A stretch of DNA of 42,888 nucleotides, taken from NCBI GenBank assembly GCA_001275005.1, contig JWZX01002747.1, positions 1 through 42,888 on the forward strand. Direction: 5' to 3'. This DNA is from Chrysochromulina tobinii (lineage: Eukaryota > Haptophyta > Prymnesiales > Chrysochromulinaceae). Below, in pieces: positions 1 through 9,803 of the stretch. Position 1 is the stretch's first letter. Every line of letters begins with the position of its first letter. The position numbers and the translations under genes were made by a program. The notes under the pieces are model-generated. The model had not been told where the DNA came from. It saw nothing but the letters and a program-made list of their open reading frames with translations, and ran no database searches.

Positions 1-2
1 TG

Positions 3-113
3 CACGCCTCCACCGATGGCACGCCGTTCACGTCTGCGACCTCGCTTCCCCACAATATTGTAGAAATGGGCAAGTTTGATGAGTTGTTGATCGTCAAACG
101 TTGGGGTTGTTAG
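3..113 (+). CDS. possible C-terminal end of a gene entering from the left
   Basis: An open frame runs in from the window edge for 36 codons and stops at TAG 111-113. It reads like ordinary coding sequence (it includes IVEMGKFDELLIVKRWGC) rather than repeat, but it is too short to assign to a family. It could be chance. Confidence 0.25.
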   Translation, partial: HASTDGTPFTSATSLPHNIVEMGKFDELLIVKRWGC

Positions 114-390
114 GGTGTGAAAATCCCCCCCCCCACCTCCCCACTCCCCCCTTCTCTCCACACAATCTCGCCCCGCCGAGTTTCCCGACGCACCCGCACG
201 CCAGTGCTACTTTGTGAGTGTTTCGCCGCAGCACAGTGTGGTCTCTCCCTCGTTCTCCCGATCCTGGCTCGGCGACGCTGAGCGTGTAAGCCCCCATTCT
301 CTATGAGAAAGGTGGGGCTGGGTTGCACGAGGTGCACTGACTGCTGTACACGACAACCACGCGCTTGTGTATTGTAGACGCCTCGGAAAA
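114..390. other. intergenic region upstream of the FAD monooxygenase
   Basis: This stretch holds a C-rich run near 127-155 and no convincing coding frame. It presumably contains the 5' UTR and promoter of the gene starting at 391. I see no clear TATA element. Confidence 0.4.
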
Positions 391-2120
391 ATGGCACATG
401 ACGGCTTCGCCTTGACGCTCCGGACCAAGGTGAAGGCTGCCCGCAACGATACAGTGGAGGAGAAGAATTCTGCTGCAAACGCTCATCATAAGGCCGCGGC
501 GCGATTACGGCGACGCGAAGCACAGGCTTTCGCAGCGAGCATCGGTGAGCGCAAGGGTGCTCGCGTGGCCATCGTCGGTGCGGGCCCAACTGGCCTGTGG
601 CTCGCGGTGCTCATTGCACGGAAGCACGCGAGCTTTGCAAAAGGGCCCAACGGGCTGGTGATCACGCGGCGACACAATGCGCCGACGGTGGATGTGTTCG
701 AAAAGCGCGAAAAGCGCCGGCCAGGTGCTGACGAGAGGGCACACGGTGCCCGCTCGATCGTGCTGGCCATCACGCAGCAGACGTCGGCGCTCCTCAACCG
801 GCACTTGCACTCACCCCATGGATTCGCGCCGATCTCGCGCGTCGGCCAAATCGAGAGCGTGCTGCTCGCCGAGTTCGAGCGCTACGCAGCCGCCGGCTTC
901 GGGCGTACTCAGTTTGGAGAGGAGGTGTCCGACCCGGACGAGTTGCATGCGCGCGGTTACGACGTGGTCTTCGTCGCCTCGGGCCGGCGGCACGCGTCCG
1001 ACGCGTGGCGCGCCGCACGTGGGATGGAGTCCCTTGTCGACTCGACCTCCGCCGCGACGGTGCTCGAGTTCTGGGGCGCGACGCCGTCCTCTGACTTGTG
1101 GGCGAGCGCGGCTGCGGCGGCAAGCCGGCCGATCGCTCCCGCACGCCTCTTCGTGCGCCCGGGCGCGGATGCGGGGCGTGGCTGGATTTGGCTGGTCGGC
1201 CTGCCCGAGCCGCTCTCCGAAAAGGTCCGTCGGGGCGTGCAAGGAGGTGCCCAAGACGGCGCGCACACTCCCCAGAAGGCGTGCGCGCTGCAGGCGGTGC
1301 TGCAGGCGGTGCTGGCGGAGGGCGCCGGTGCTCGAGACGGCGCCCTATCGCTCCCAGGGGCCGCGGCGACGCTCGAGGCGCTCGCGGTGCTCGGCACGGC
1401 GCTCACACCCACGCCTCTGGCCACCGCTGCTTGCCACTGAGAGCCACTGAGCGCCTCTCTCGCCTGCAGGTGCTCGATACGGCGCTCAAGGTTCAGGGCG
1501 CTCGCGTAGGCTGGACGGAGGCAGCGTACTGGCGGTCCGCGAACGTGGTGCATGCGCCCAGCACGGTGCCCAGCACGGCGCCCATCGCCGCCGGGCTGCC
1601 CCGGGGGCCGACCCTGCTCATCGGGGATGCATGCTGCGGACGCCCGTTTTGGCTCGGTTCGACCCTCAACGGCCACTTTGCGGACCTCGAGGTCCTCGTG
1701 AACGAGGGCACGTGGCATGCAAACAGCTGGGCAGCGGAGGGCGTGAATGCCTTTGGCGCGTACATTGAACGGATGCGTGCGCTGCGGCGCTGCGGCGAGC
1801 AGCGCCCGCCAGCGGAATTCCGTCGTCCCACAGCGCAGGAAAGCGCGCTCGTGTACCACGCGCCCGGCCGACGGGGGATGCACGACGCGATCGCAGCCGA
1901 CTTGCTCAGGACGGCGGCGGCGGCGGCGAGGCGCCTTCGAGCTCGTGCCGTGGGGGTCGACCGAGCCGAGATTGTGCGCACGCAGCGGCTGAGCCCCGCC
2001 GTACCGACTCGCGCTGCGGCGGTGCGCACCGGCGCCGACGCTGCCGCCGCCACCAGCCCCGGCACCGCCAACCCCGCCACCCCCCCCGGCGACGCCATCT
2101 CCGCGTGTTCCGTCCGCTGA
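391..2120 (+). CDS. FAD-dependent monooxygenase, MICAL/hydroxylase-like
   Basis: The gene has two exons, 391-1386 and 1470-2120, giving 548 residues. An N-terminal Rossmann motif (VAIVGAGPTGLWLAVLIAR) binds the ADP part of FAD. The second exon carries the downstream flavin motif LLIGDACCGRPFWLGS, resembling the GD...PFW block of MICAL-type and aromatic-hydroxylase flavoproteins. The intron (83 nt, GTGCTC...CTGCAG) was placed because the first frame stops at 1438 while the essential GD motif lies in another frame; the join is phase 0 and restores one reading frame. The C-terminal about 90 residues are Ala/Arg-rich low complexity. The start is the first in-frame ATG (391); the frame is also open upstream from a GTG at 367. 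Substrate is unknown. The flavoprotein assignment is firm, the subfamily is not. Confidence 0.75.
1387..1469 (+). other. intron of the FAD monooxygenase with direct repeats at both ends
   Basis: The 83-nt GT-AG intron begins GTGCTCGGCACGGCGCTCA. The exon immediately after it begins GTGCTCGATACGGCGCTCA, which matches at 17 of 19 positions. The intron is therefore flanked by an imperfect direct repeat that contains the splice junction. Confidence 0.65.
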
Positions 2121-2216
2121 GACTCATTTCTCGAGCCGAGACAAAAACGGAAGACACGTAACACTGCAGTCTATTTATAGCTTCCTTTTTTTTCGTTCTG
2201 CCGCTGCGGAAAGTGG

Positions 2217-5072
2217 ATGCGCTTAGGCCTTCGGCGGGGCTGGATGTTCTGGTTCACGAGTCCGCCCAACAAAGAGCTCTCCCACAATTCAGTCTCAGCA
2301 TCTCAGCATAATCCAGCTCATATGCGGCTCCAGGTGATGTGCGGCGGCTACCAGAAGAATCTCAAAAGTGAGGACCGCTTCATTACTCATACTGCAAGCC
2401 TCGCAGGGGACCGCTGCTACTTCATGCTGGTCGCGGATGGGCATGGTGGGAAGGATGCGGCACAATTGGCAGCGCAGCGGATCCTGCCGCTCATCGCCCA
2501 GGAGGCAGGGAACGGCAGCGGCGCCGAGCTGAACAGGGCGTGTGTCAAAAGCTTCCGCACGCTGCACGAGGAGATCTGCGCGTCCGGCACGACCGCGGGC
2601 TCGACGCTCACCGTGTGCTGCATCAACGCGTCGCGGCAAGAGCTGCACGTTTGGAACGTCGGCGACTCTCTCGCAGTGCTCGTCGACGCCGACGGCCACG
2701 CGCCCCTCGGCGTGAGCCATCGGCTCGGGATCAATCCAGATGAGCAGTCGCGGCTGCAAGCACTCGGCGTCAAGCTTGGCCGCGCGATGACAGAAGAGGG
2801 CAAAGAGGGCGGGCCGCTGCGCGCCTGGCCCGGCGGCCTGGCCGTCACCCGCGCCATCGGCGACGCCGACTGCATGAGCTACGTCATCCCCGCGCCTGTG
2901 TGGTCCAAATGTCCAGTGCCGCCCAAGGGCGGTGCGCTGCTCGCGTGCACTGATGGCGTATGGGACCTCATGTCTGCGGACGAGGCGGCGACGATACTAC
3001 TCAAGGGCGAGTACGACGCGGCGCGCGACGCGGCGCGCCAGGTCGTGCGAAAGGCAGTGAGCCGCGGCCTGGTCGATGACACGACCGCTGCGGTCATGCT
3101 TTTCGGCCCCGTGCTCGAAGACGATGACGAAGACGATGGCACTCTGGCGACCAGACCCGCGGCCATCCCGGAGTCTCAGACGCCTCCTCGGCCCGCCCGA
3201 GCGAAGAGTGGGGAGCTGACGATCCAGGTCCAAGACCTGACCTCTGCCCCTGCCCCCGCCGCCACCACGAGCCAAGCGGCGGTGCGCCGAGCGCCTCCGA
3301 CGTCGTCGTCGGTTCGTCAAGTTTCGTCGGTTCGGCGCATCCGAAAGCTCAGTGGGGATATCCTCTTCGACTTACCCCCCAAAGAGGACGACAAGGACGA
3401 CTCCGACGAGTTCCTCCTGAGCACCGATCGAGCCCTCATATCCCCATCCACGCAGAATCCCCTCGGCAGCCAGAACGCAAAGCTCGAGCTCCACCAGGCG
3501 CCCCAGTCGGTGCGCGCCTCGATCGATGCAGGCCCGAGCTCAGAGGCGGGGTCGTCGCTTGATCAGCGGCTCGAGGCGCGGAGGCTCTCGGATCAGCTCT
3601 TGGAGCTGTCGGACTCCATCCGACGAAACTCTGACGAACCCCAACGAGCCATCCGACGAAACTCTGACGAAGCCCAACGAGCCCCGGTGCCGTTGCGTGG
3701 GCCCGGCCTCGCGGGCTCTCTGGCCCCGAGCGCTCGTATTAGTCCTGCGACCAGCGAGGAGATGACGAGTGCCGCGGCCCAGGGCTCGGAGACGCCCAGC
3801 AGGCAGCACAGAGGCTCCACAAGCCTGGGCAACTCCCCTGCTTCCTCGCGCGCAAGCAACACCGATCGCAACTCACTGCGTCTCTCGACCATCTTCGACT
3901 CTTTCGTGCGCGATGCACCTAAGGCTCCCGGGACGACGCCACCGTGGGCGGGCAGCACGACCGGCCGAAGATCCCTCAACACGATCGATCGCTTCGGCAT
4001 CCTCACCTTGGACGCCGCAAACCCTGCTCGCGAAGCCGGGACGCCGCTGCCAGGGGGGGCTTGGTCACCGCGACGAGAGCCAAACGTCGACAACCATCAC
4101 GGGTCGGACTTGCAGGAGTTTACCCGCTGGCGCCGCAAGTATACCGCCGATGGGGACGCGGGCACCCGGGTAGTCGACTTTTCGAAGCTCACCATCAGCA
4201 GGTACTTGGGTGAAGGCGAGTTTGCGATGGCGCATCAGACGACCCTCGACGAGCGCCCCGCGGCGATCAAGATGCTCAAGAAGGAGAAGCGCGAGATCCC
4301 CTCTGCCGTGGAGGGTCTCAAGCGCGAGATCATGATGATGACGCTGATGGACCACCCGAATGTGCTCAAGGCGTACGCGCTCGGCCAGCACGAGGGCATC
4401 CCACTCATGATCGTCGAGCTGCTCAGCCGCACGCTCCCCTCGCAGTTGCCGCGTAACCCGGACACGGTCCCCTTTTGGGTGCGATGGCGCGAAGTCAAGC
4501 GCTGGCCGCTCTCGCGCAGCCTGCACTGCGCGGTGCAGCTCGCGCGCGCCCTCAAGTACTGCCACGACGACGCGTTCCCGGGCTACCGCGTCCTGCACCG
4601 TGACGTGAAGCCCAACAACATCGGCTTCATCCACGACCCTGAGGACCCCGACCATCTCGTCCTCTTTGACTTTGGGCTCGCCAAGCTGTGGGGAATCAAG
4701 AACGATCCGAGCGACACCCTCGCCCGCAACCTGACGGGTGAGACGGGCTCGCTTCGTTACATGGCGCCCGAGGTGGCCAACTCGAGGCCGTACTGCCCGA
4801 AGGCGGAGGTCTTCTCGTTCGCCACCGTCACGTACGAGATCGCTTCCTGCGAGAAGCCCTTCTCGAGCATGCTGCCCGACCAGTTTCGCCGGGCGATCGG
4901 CAAGGGCTACGTGCCAGAGATCCCGCGCAAGTGGCCGGCCGAGCTGCAGTCCCTGATCTCCGAGTGCTGGAAACTGGACGCGCAGCAGCGGCCCGAGTTC
5001 CGCGAGATCGTGCCTCGCCTCGAGGCGCTCTGTGCCGAGCACCCGCAGAAACCTCTTCAAAGAGCCGCCTGA
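2217..5072 (+). CDS. PP2C phosphatase-protein kinase fusion
   Basis: A single 951-residue exon encodes two opposing enzymes. Residues about 40-300 form a PP2C Ser/Thr phosphatase with its metal-binding acidic residues in place: SEDRF, D74-GHGG, CTDGVWD and DDTTA, plus VTRAIGDADC. A long Ser/Pro-rich linker (about 300-650) follows. It contains acidic runs and an 11-residue tandem duplication of IRRNSDEPQRA. Residues about 655-935 form a protein kinase with a glycine loop GEGEFA (from G665), ATP lysine K685 in AAIKMLKK, catalytic HRDVKPNN (D796), D818-FG and APE; all look intact. It resembles the tyrosine-kinase-like/RAF group loosely. PP2C-kinase fusions are known in algae and protists. A TATTTATA-like element lies at 2171-2180. 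An alternative start is the ATG of MRLQVMCGG. The neighbour at 5916 carries a related PP2C domain. Confidence 0.9.
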   Translation: MRLGLRRGWMFWFTSPPNKELSHNSVSASQHNPAHMRLQVMCGGYQKNLKSEDRFITHTASLAGDRCYFMLVADGHGGKDAAQLAAQRILPLIAQEAGNGSGAELNRACVKSFRTLHEEICASGTTAGSTLTVCCINASRQELHVWNVGDSLAVLVDADGHAPLGVSHRLGINPDEQSRLQALGVKLGRAMTEEGKEGGPLRAWPGGLAVTRAIGDADCMSYVIPAPVWSKCPVPPKGGALLACTDGVWDLMSADEAATILLKGEYDAARDAARQVVRKAVSRGLVDDTTAAVMLFGPVLEDDDEDDGTLATRPAAIPESQTPPRPARAKSGELTIQVQDLTSAPAPAATTSQAAVRRAPPTSSSVRQVSSVRRIRKLSGDILFDLPPKEDDKDDSDEFLLSTDRALISPSTQNPLGSQNAKLELHQAPQSVRASIDAGPSSEAGSSLDQRLEARRLSDQLLELSDSIRRNSDEPQRAIRRNSDEAQRAPVPLRGPGLAGSLAPSARISPATSEEMTSAAAQGSETPSRQHRGSTSLGNSPASSRASNTDRNSLRLSTIFDSFVRDAPKAPGTTPPWAGSTTGRRSLNTIDRFGILTLDAANPAREAGTPLPGGAWSPRREPNVDNHHGSDLQEFTRWRRKYTADGDAGTRVVDFSKLTISRYLGEGEFAMAHQTTLDERPAAIKMLKKEKREIPSAVEGLKREIMMMTLMDHPNVLKAYALGQHEGIPLMIVELLSRTLPSQLPRNPDTVPFWVRWREVKRWPLSRSLHCAVQLARALKYCHDDAFPGYRVLHRDVKPNNIGFIHDPEDPDHLVLFDFGLAKLWGIKNDPSDTLARNLTGETGSLRYMAPEVANSRPYCPKAEVFSFATVTYEIASCEKPFSSMLPDQFRRAIGKGYVPEIPRKWPAELQSLISECWKLDAQQRPEFREIVPRLEALCAEHPQKPLQRAA
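3618..3683 (+). repeat. 33-bp in-frame tandem duplication in the kinase-phosphatase linker
   Basis: Two adjacent 33-bp units (3618-3650 and 3651-3683) differ at one base, so the protein gains a second copy of IRRNSDE(P/A)QRA. Each copy holds an RRNS site, the type basophilic kinases phosphorylate. Confidence 0.9.
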
Positions 5073-5915
5073 GAAATACCTCGGGAGTAAGAACTCTCCA
5101 AAATGGCGAATGCTCGGCAGGTCGCTCCGCACCCGCTCAGTTGCCTAATTAGGTCGCTCATCTGCCTGATTCGTCGGCACTCCGGTCCTGTCATCTGGGG
5201 TAGGGGGTTTGCCGTCGGTTCTCGTTCGCGTTCGCCGTGCTCTCGGCCGCTGGTCTTGGTCGTGATGTATCTTCTGTGCGCGCGTGCTCACGCACTTCTC
5301 GTGGTGCGCTGTTCGCTCGTTGAATGATGCCTTGCTCAAAGGACCAGGAAATGGCTACAGCGTACCGGGGAATGGGCACGGCCGCCCCCTTCTTCTGAAA
5401 GTTGGGTATCCTGAGGTAGGAAAGGGGCAAAGAGGCTTTGTCACGCTGCGAAAACATTAGGCGGAGTGAGTGCGGAGGGACCGCGACGAAACTGACCGAC
5501 TGGCTGTCTGAAACATAGGCCCACCCTTTGTGTTGACCGAGGGGAGCGGAGCCGTCCGTCGAGACGGTGGTGGAGTGAGCGTGGTAGGGGTGTGCTGGGA
5601 GAGCCCGACCTCACTAGCGAAATTGAGTAGCCCGAGCGAGCGAGTACTCTGTACTTGTGTTGACCGAGGGGAGCGGAGCCGTCCTTTGAGACGGCGGTGG
5701 AGTGAGCGTGGGGGGACCGCGAAGAAACTGAACTGAACTGAACTGAGCGTGGTAGGACCGCGAAGAAACTGAAACTGAAACTGAACTGGCCGGCGTCTCG
5801 ACGCTTTTATTACGGGTCGTACCGTTGCAGGGTGGATTCCACTGATGATTCCGAAACTAGGGTGGTCTCGACAACCGCGCAGTTTGCGGTGGGGAACAAC
5901 ACGTTGTAGCGCCAG
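5073..5915. other. intergenic region with a dispersed 55-bp repeat
   Basis: No coding frame is convincing here. A 55-bp element occurs at 5530-5584 and again at 5657-5711 (127 bp apart) with few differences. It is followed by short CTGAA-type repeats around 5725-5790. The function is unknown; it probably includes the 3' end of the kinase gene and the promoter of the gene at 5916. Confidence 0.6.
5530..5711. repeat. two copies of a 55-bp direct repeat
   Basis: Both copies start GTGTTGACCGAGGGGAGCGG and end in GTGAGCGTGG. They are separated by 72 bp of unrelated sequence. Confidence 0.8.
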
Positions 5916-8835
5916 ATGCCACTCGACGCACCTCGCCGTGGACAACCTCGCGACGAATCGCTCGAGTCGTCGGAGGTTGCATTCGAGGGCAAGGAGTCGT
6001 CGACGACAGATCAGTCGCTGATAAGCTCATCTTCCTCCTCCTTTTTCGATTCATCCGAGAACGTGACGTTGTCTGCGGGCTTGCAGGCGCTGGACCTTCA
6101 TGAGGCTCCCCCGTTGCTCATTGCCACCAGAATCGGCTCGCACACGGCGAGCCACAAGGGAGAGGACGGCTTGCGCGTCAGGCGCCTCGTCATTGGCGGA
6201 GACGTCGTACTGTGTGCAGTTCTCGCGGACGGGCATGGAGGCCATGAAGCAGCCTTGTTCGTGGTGGATCATCTCATCGAGTTCCTCGGCGAGGAGAGCC
6301 ATAACGACGCGAGCGCCCACGGGCTCTCGCAGGCCTCGGAGCGCGCCTTTGCCCGGCTGCACGCGCTGCTGCTCGCAGACGACCGGCACACGGCCGGCAC
6401 CACGGCGACCCTGTGCCTGCTCAACGAGACGCGCGGAGAGATCACGACGGCGCACGTGGGTGACTCAGCCGCTCTCCTCGTGAGCGCCAATATGGCAAAG
6501 ACGTACGAGCACGCCGCGATCCCCGACGCCGCGACTCCCCTCGCCACGAGCCCCCTCACCTCCGAGCACTGCCTCGTCGACAGCGTCGATGAGCGTCGTC
6601 GCGTGAGCGCGTTGGGCGCCAAGCTTGGGCATCTACACGGGCGGTTGCGCGCCTTCCCTGGCGGTGTTCACTGCGCCCGAGCGATCGGCGACCGCGACTG
6701 CAGAGCGTTCGTGAGCCCTGTGCCGGACATCAAGGTGATGCCTGTTCCGGAGGGGTCTGCGGTCGTGCTCATGGCGAGTGACGGGGTTTGGAGCGCTCTC
6801 CGGCGCGAGAAGGTCGTCAAGCTGGCGCTCACGGCAAATGACGAGAACCAGGCCGCCGAACAGATCGTGGCCAAGGCGATGCGTGCGAATGGTCGCCGCG
6901 ACGTGACGTGCGTCTTCCTCTTCGTCCAAAGGCTCGCCGCGCGGGAGGCGAGCTCCGCCGGCAAGCTCGCGTCGCGCTCGTGCTCGCGAGACATTGCACT
7001 GCTGCGGCCCTTCCCCAAGGCTTCTAGCTCTGCTGAGATCAGACATACAGCGACAGCGACAGCGAAAGCCCAGAATTCGGAACTCGCGGCACTCCTCGCG
7101 GCAGCCGCGGCGCGACGAGATCCCTCTGATTGGCCACCGGATCGTCTGCAGGTGCCCCTGCCACCGCCGAGCATGCCGCCGAGGTGGACCCTACCAGACG
7201 AGCTCGTCCAGAACGTGGCATTCCACCTTTGCCGCCTGTCTGGCAAGGTCGGCCGCACGCTGATGCGCAGCATCTGCCGGAGCTGGTATGCCGCCATCTC
7301 CGCGGTCGACGACGAGTTGTGGAAGCTCCTTTGCTGCCAGCGGTACCCCTTTCTTCCAGACGTAATCCATAGCTGGCCCTCCGACGAGCCGTGCTCCTCC
7401 TTTCAGGACTGGCGTGAGCTGTACCGTGCCCAGATGCACAGCCACGCAGTCGCAAGCGCCAAGGCGCTCCCACTCTCTCCCAGGTCCTCCTTTCGCATCA
7501 CAGTCGAGGTTTGGAGTCCTTTCGTCCGCTTATGCACAGAGCGCGCCGAGGACGCGGAACGCCTCGGCACCTGTGTGCTCGAAGTTCGGTACATCTGGGC
7601 AGGGGACGTTCGATCCGCCATCCTCGAGCCTGTCGAGCTCCAAAAGCGTGACACGGCGCTCCAGTCTGTGCCCTGCTGTAGCGATGGTGACGGGGCGCAG
7701 CTCTTGGCCAACCGGACCAGAGGTGTTGCACAAGCTCCCTTCTCGTCGAAGTACGAGCAGGCTGCTTCGATGATCCGAGTGCTCTGCACACGGGACTCGG
7801 GCGCCACGATCGTGCTCTACACTGCACCAGCGGACCTCGACGAGGCGAGGCGCTTACCGGTCCGGTCGGAGCTCGTGACACGCGCGGGGCTCTCAGCCGC
7901 CTATTCGGAGCACTTCGCGCTCGGCCTCCAATTCGGCGTCGTTTCGGCGGACGCCGTGGGCTCCGCTTCGCATCCGCTTCTTCGCTGGCCACAATCAAGG
8001 GCGCTGGCTTGCCGAGGAGCGTTGCGTACTCACGTACCTGGAGCACTTTGCACCGTGGAAGGAGGCTGGCCTCTGCTCCTACCAGGATGCTTGCGTGCAC
8101 GTGTCCACAGTGGCCGAGCTCCACTCGATGTTTGGGGGCGTTTGGAACTATTCGCGGTCCTGGCGGCGGCACTGCGGCACTGCCGTGGTGCCGAAAGCTC
8201 GCAGCTCCAGCTTTGTGATCTCCGTGGAGCTCCGAGACATCTCGCAACATCTCGCTGGAGCTCCATCGCTCGAGATCAGCCGAGATGCATCGCCAGGGAA
8301 GCCTCTGCGCGGAGATGTACCCGAGATCAGTACCCGAGAGGTGCCCGGTGGACTGTCGTTGTTACCCGCCCAAGCACGTTGGGTCGGCGTTCTGACGAGG
8401 AACGTCGAGGACGAGCCTCCCCAAATCCGGCTCTGGGAGGGAGTGGCGCCCGACTGGGTCCACTTTACGGACGATGGGGCGAACGTGGTCACCGTCTACG
8501 TGACCCGCGGGGATGGCTGCACGCTCCGAATCTTCGAACAGCGGCTGGAGCTCTTCGATGATGACCGGGCCGAGGGGATCGACGATGTCCGAAAGGTCCT
8601 CTCGGCTGCCAGTACCCTGCCCACCTGCCCTCTCTTGTCCACCTGGCTTGGCATCGCCGATTCCAGATTGGACAAATGTTCTTTCTCAGAGACGTTTGAC
8701 ATGCACGTTCTGCTCACCCACGATGGACTCGTCGAACTCTCTTGGGGCCACTGCCATGAGCATGACCAGGGCGCCGATGCATCCGACAGTAATACCATCT
8801 ACCTCGACTTATTCGCGCCCTGGCCAGATCGGTAG
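5916..8835 (+). CDS. PP2C phosphatase-F-box fusion protein
   Basis: The N-terminal part is a PP2C phosphatase: HKGEDG, ADGHGG (D105), HVGDSAALLV, CARAIGDRDC, ASDGVWS and a terminal RRDVTC in place of the usual D(N/D)xT. The key acidic residues are kept, so activity is plausible. An F-box-like segment starts near residue 426 (LPDELVQNVAFHL...LWKLLCCQRYP) and is followed by FQDWRELY, the usual post-F-box pattern for recruiting an SCF ubiquitin ligase. The reading frame changes between about 7930 and 7990. The first frame ends as Arg-rich nonsense, while another frame (RFFAGHNQGRWLAEERC...) continues sensibly to a stop at 8833-8835. I could not decide between a short intron and a one-base frameshift. 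The phosphatase shares the GAKLG...RLRAFPGG pattern with the PP2C of the preceding gene, so the two probably arose by local duplication. Confidence 0.75.
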
Positions 8836-9326
8836 CTCACGTCATCGGAGCGTGTTATCCGTCCGATGAGGATGACGTCCTCTGAGTATGGACCTCTTGT
8901 CAACCTCAGTACGTCCTGAGAGTATGTCCCCATAATCCGTAAACGACCGATACACGATCCCCGTTTTGTCCAGATCCGTAAACAATCGATGCACAATTGG
9001 CGCCTGATCGGCGCATCACTGGGCTGGCGCGAGTGCCGATCGGCCGTTACGCGGTTCGGTATCCGGGTTCGGGGTTGACCTCGGACCGCGGAGCACGGCG
9101 ATCGGCGTCCGGCGTCCTAGACGTCCCTAATTAATCCCTAATCCGCTAATGAGATGAGACCCCGCGGCGTCGGTCCGGGGCGGCGGGGGCACGGGTTGCG
9201 TCGCCGTGCGCGCAGAAATACTTAAGTGGGTCGTCTTAGGCTCATAATGCTTGTTCGGTAACAGAGGTGTTGTGGCACACGCTGACTTTCGCCTACCCCG
9301 CGCATTTCTCGGCTACATGGCTCTTC
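8836..9326. other. intergenic region between convergent genes
   Basis: No gene is visible. An imperfect 24-bp direct repeat beginning ATCCGTAAAC lies at 8935-8958 and 8974-8997. A related pair (ACGTCCTCTGAGTATG / ACGTCCTGAGAGTATG) lies near 8875 and 8911. Confidence 0.5.
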
Positions 9327-9803
9327 TCACTCCGCGTCTGGAAAGTCGAGGAGATGCTGTGCAATGGCCTCCTCAGAGGCGGCCAAGGCAGCCTCGGCGA
9401 TCTCTTCAAGCCGGCTTGCCTCCTCAGCGGCCTCCACCGCGTCTGACAGCAGGCTCGTCGCCTCAAGCGACTTGCCCATCGCGTCGGAGGAGCCGCTTAA
9501 CATCCTAAGGGAGAATTTGTTGGACGCCTTCAACTCGTCGGCAACAGCCTCGGAGCTCATGCCCGCCGCCTCTGCCGCCTCCTCAGCATCGATGGAGAGT
9601 TTCTCGGCAAGCTCTCGCGCCTTGAGCGCATCTGCCCATGCGTCCTCGGCCGCCTTGACAGCAGCCTCCACGTCATCCTCAGTGACCACCAAACTGATAT
9701 GGCAGCGGCGCGAGGCAAGAGCTGGCAGGCGAGGCACGGCGACGCTCGGCCAGGTCTGCGAGGTATGTGAGGGCACGGCGTAGATCACAGTATTAGCACG
9801 CAT
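9327..9803 (-). CDS. small Ala/Glu-rich helical protein, possibly plastid-targeted
   Basis: The chosen start is the ATG of MRANTVIYAVPSHTS (9803), giving about 158 residues. The frame stays open upstream, but that part (MAVLSMLIPSLSMLIPS) comes from a short direct repeat and looks artefactual. The first about 35 residues are hydroxylated, basic and low in acid, as in a transit peptide. The rest is a long Ala/Glu/Ser amphipathic helix (EDDVEAAVKAAEDAWADALKA onwards), likely a coiled coil. I do not recognise the family. The opposite strand is also open here, as expected for Ala/Glu-rich sequence, but its translation looks like a Ser/Ala shadow. Confidence 0.6.
   Translation of the reverse strand: MRANTVIYAVPSHTSQTWPSVAVPRLPALASRRCHISLVVTEDDVEAAVKAAEDAWADALKARELAEKLSIDAEEAAEAAGMSSEAVADELKASNKFSLRMLSGSSDAMGKSLEATSLLSDAVEAAEEASRLEEIAEAALAASEEAIAQHLLDFPDAE

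Noticed and set aside
367-390. Upstream extension of the FAD monooxygenase (YCRRLGK)
   Set aside because: It depends on a GTG start; the first ATG in frame is 391.
4065-5132. Long minus-strand open frame opposite the kinase domain
   Set aside because: It is the antisense shadow of a GC-rich coding region; the plus strand carries every kinase motif in order.
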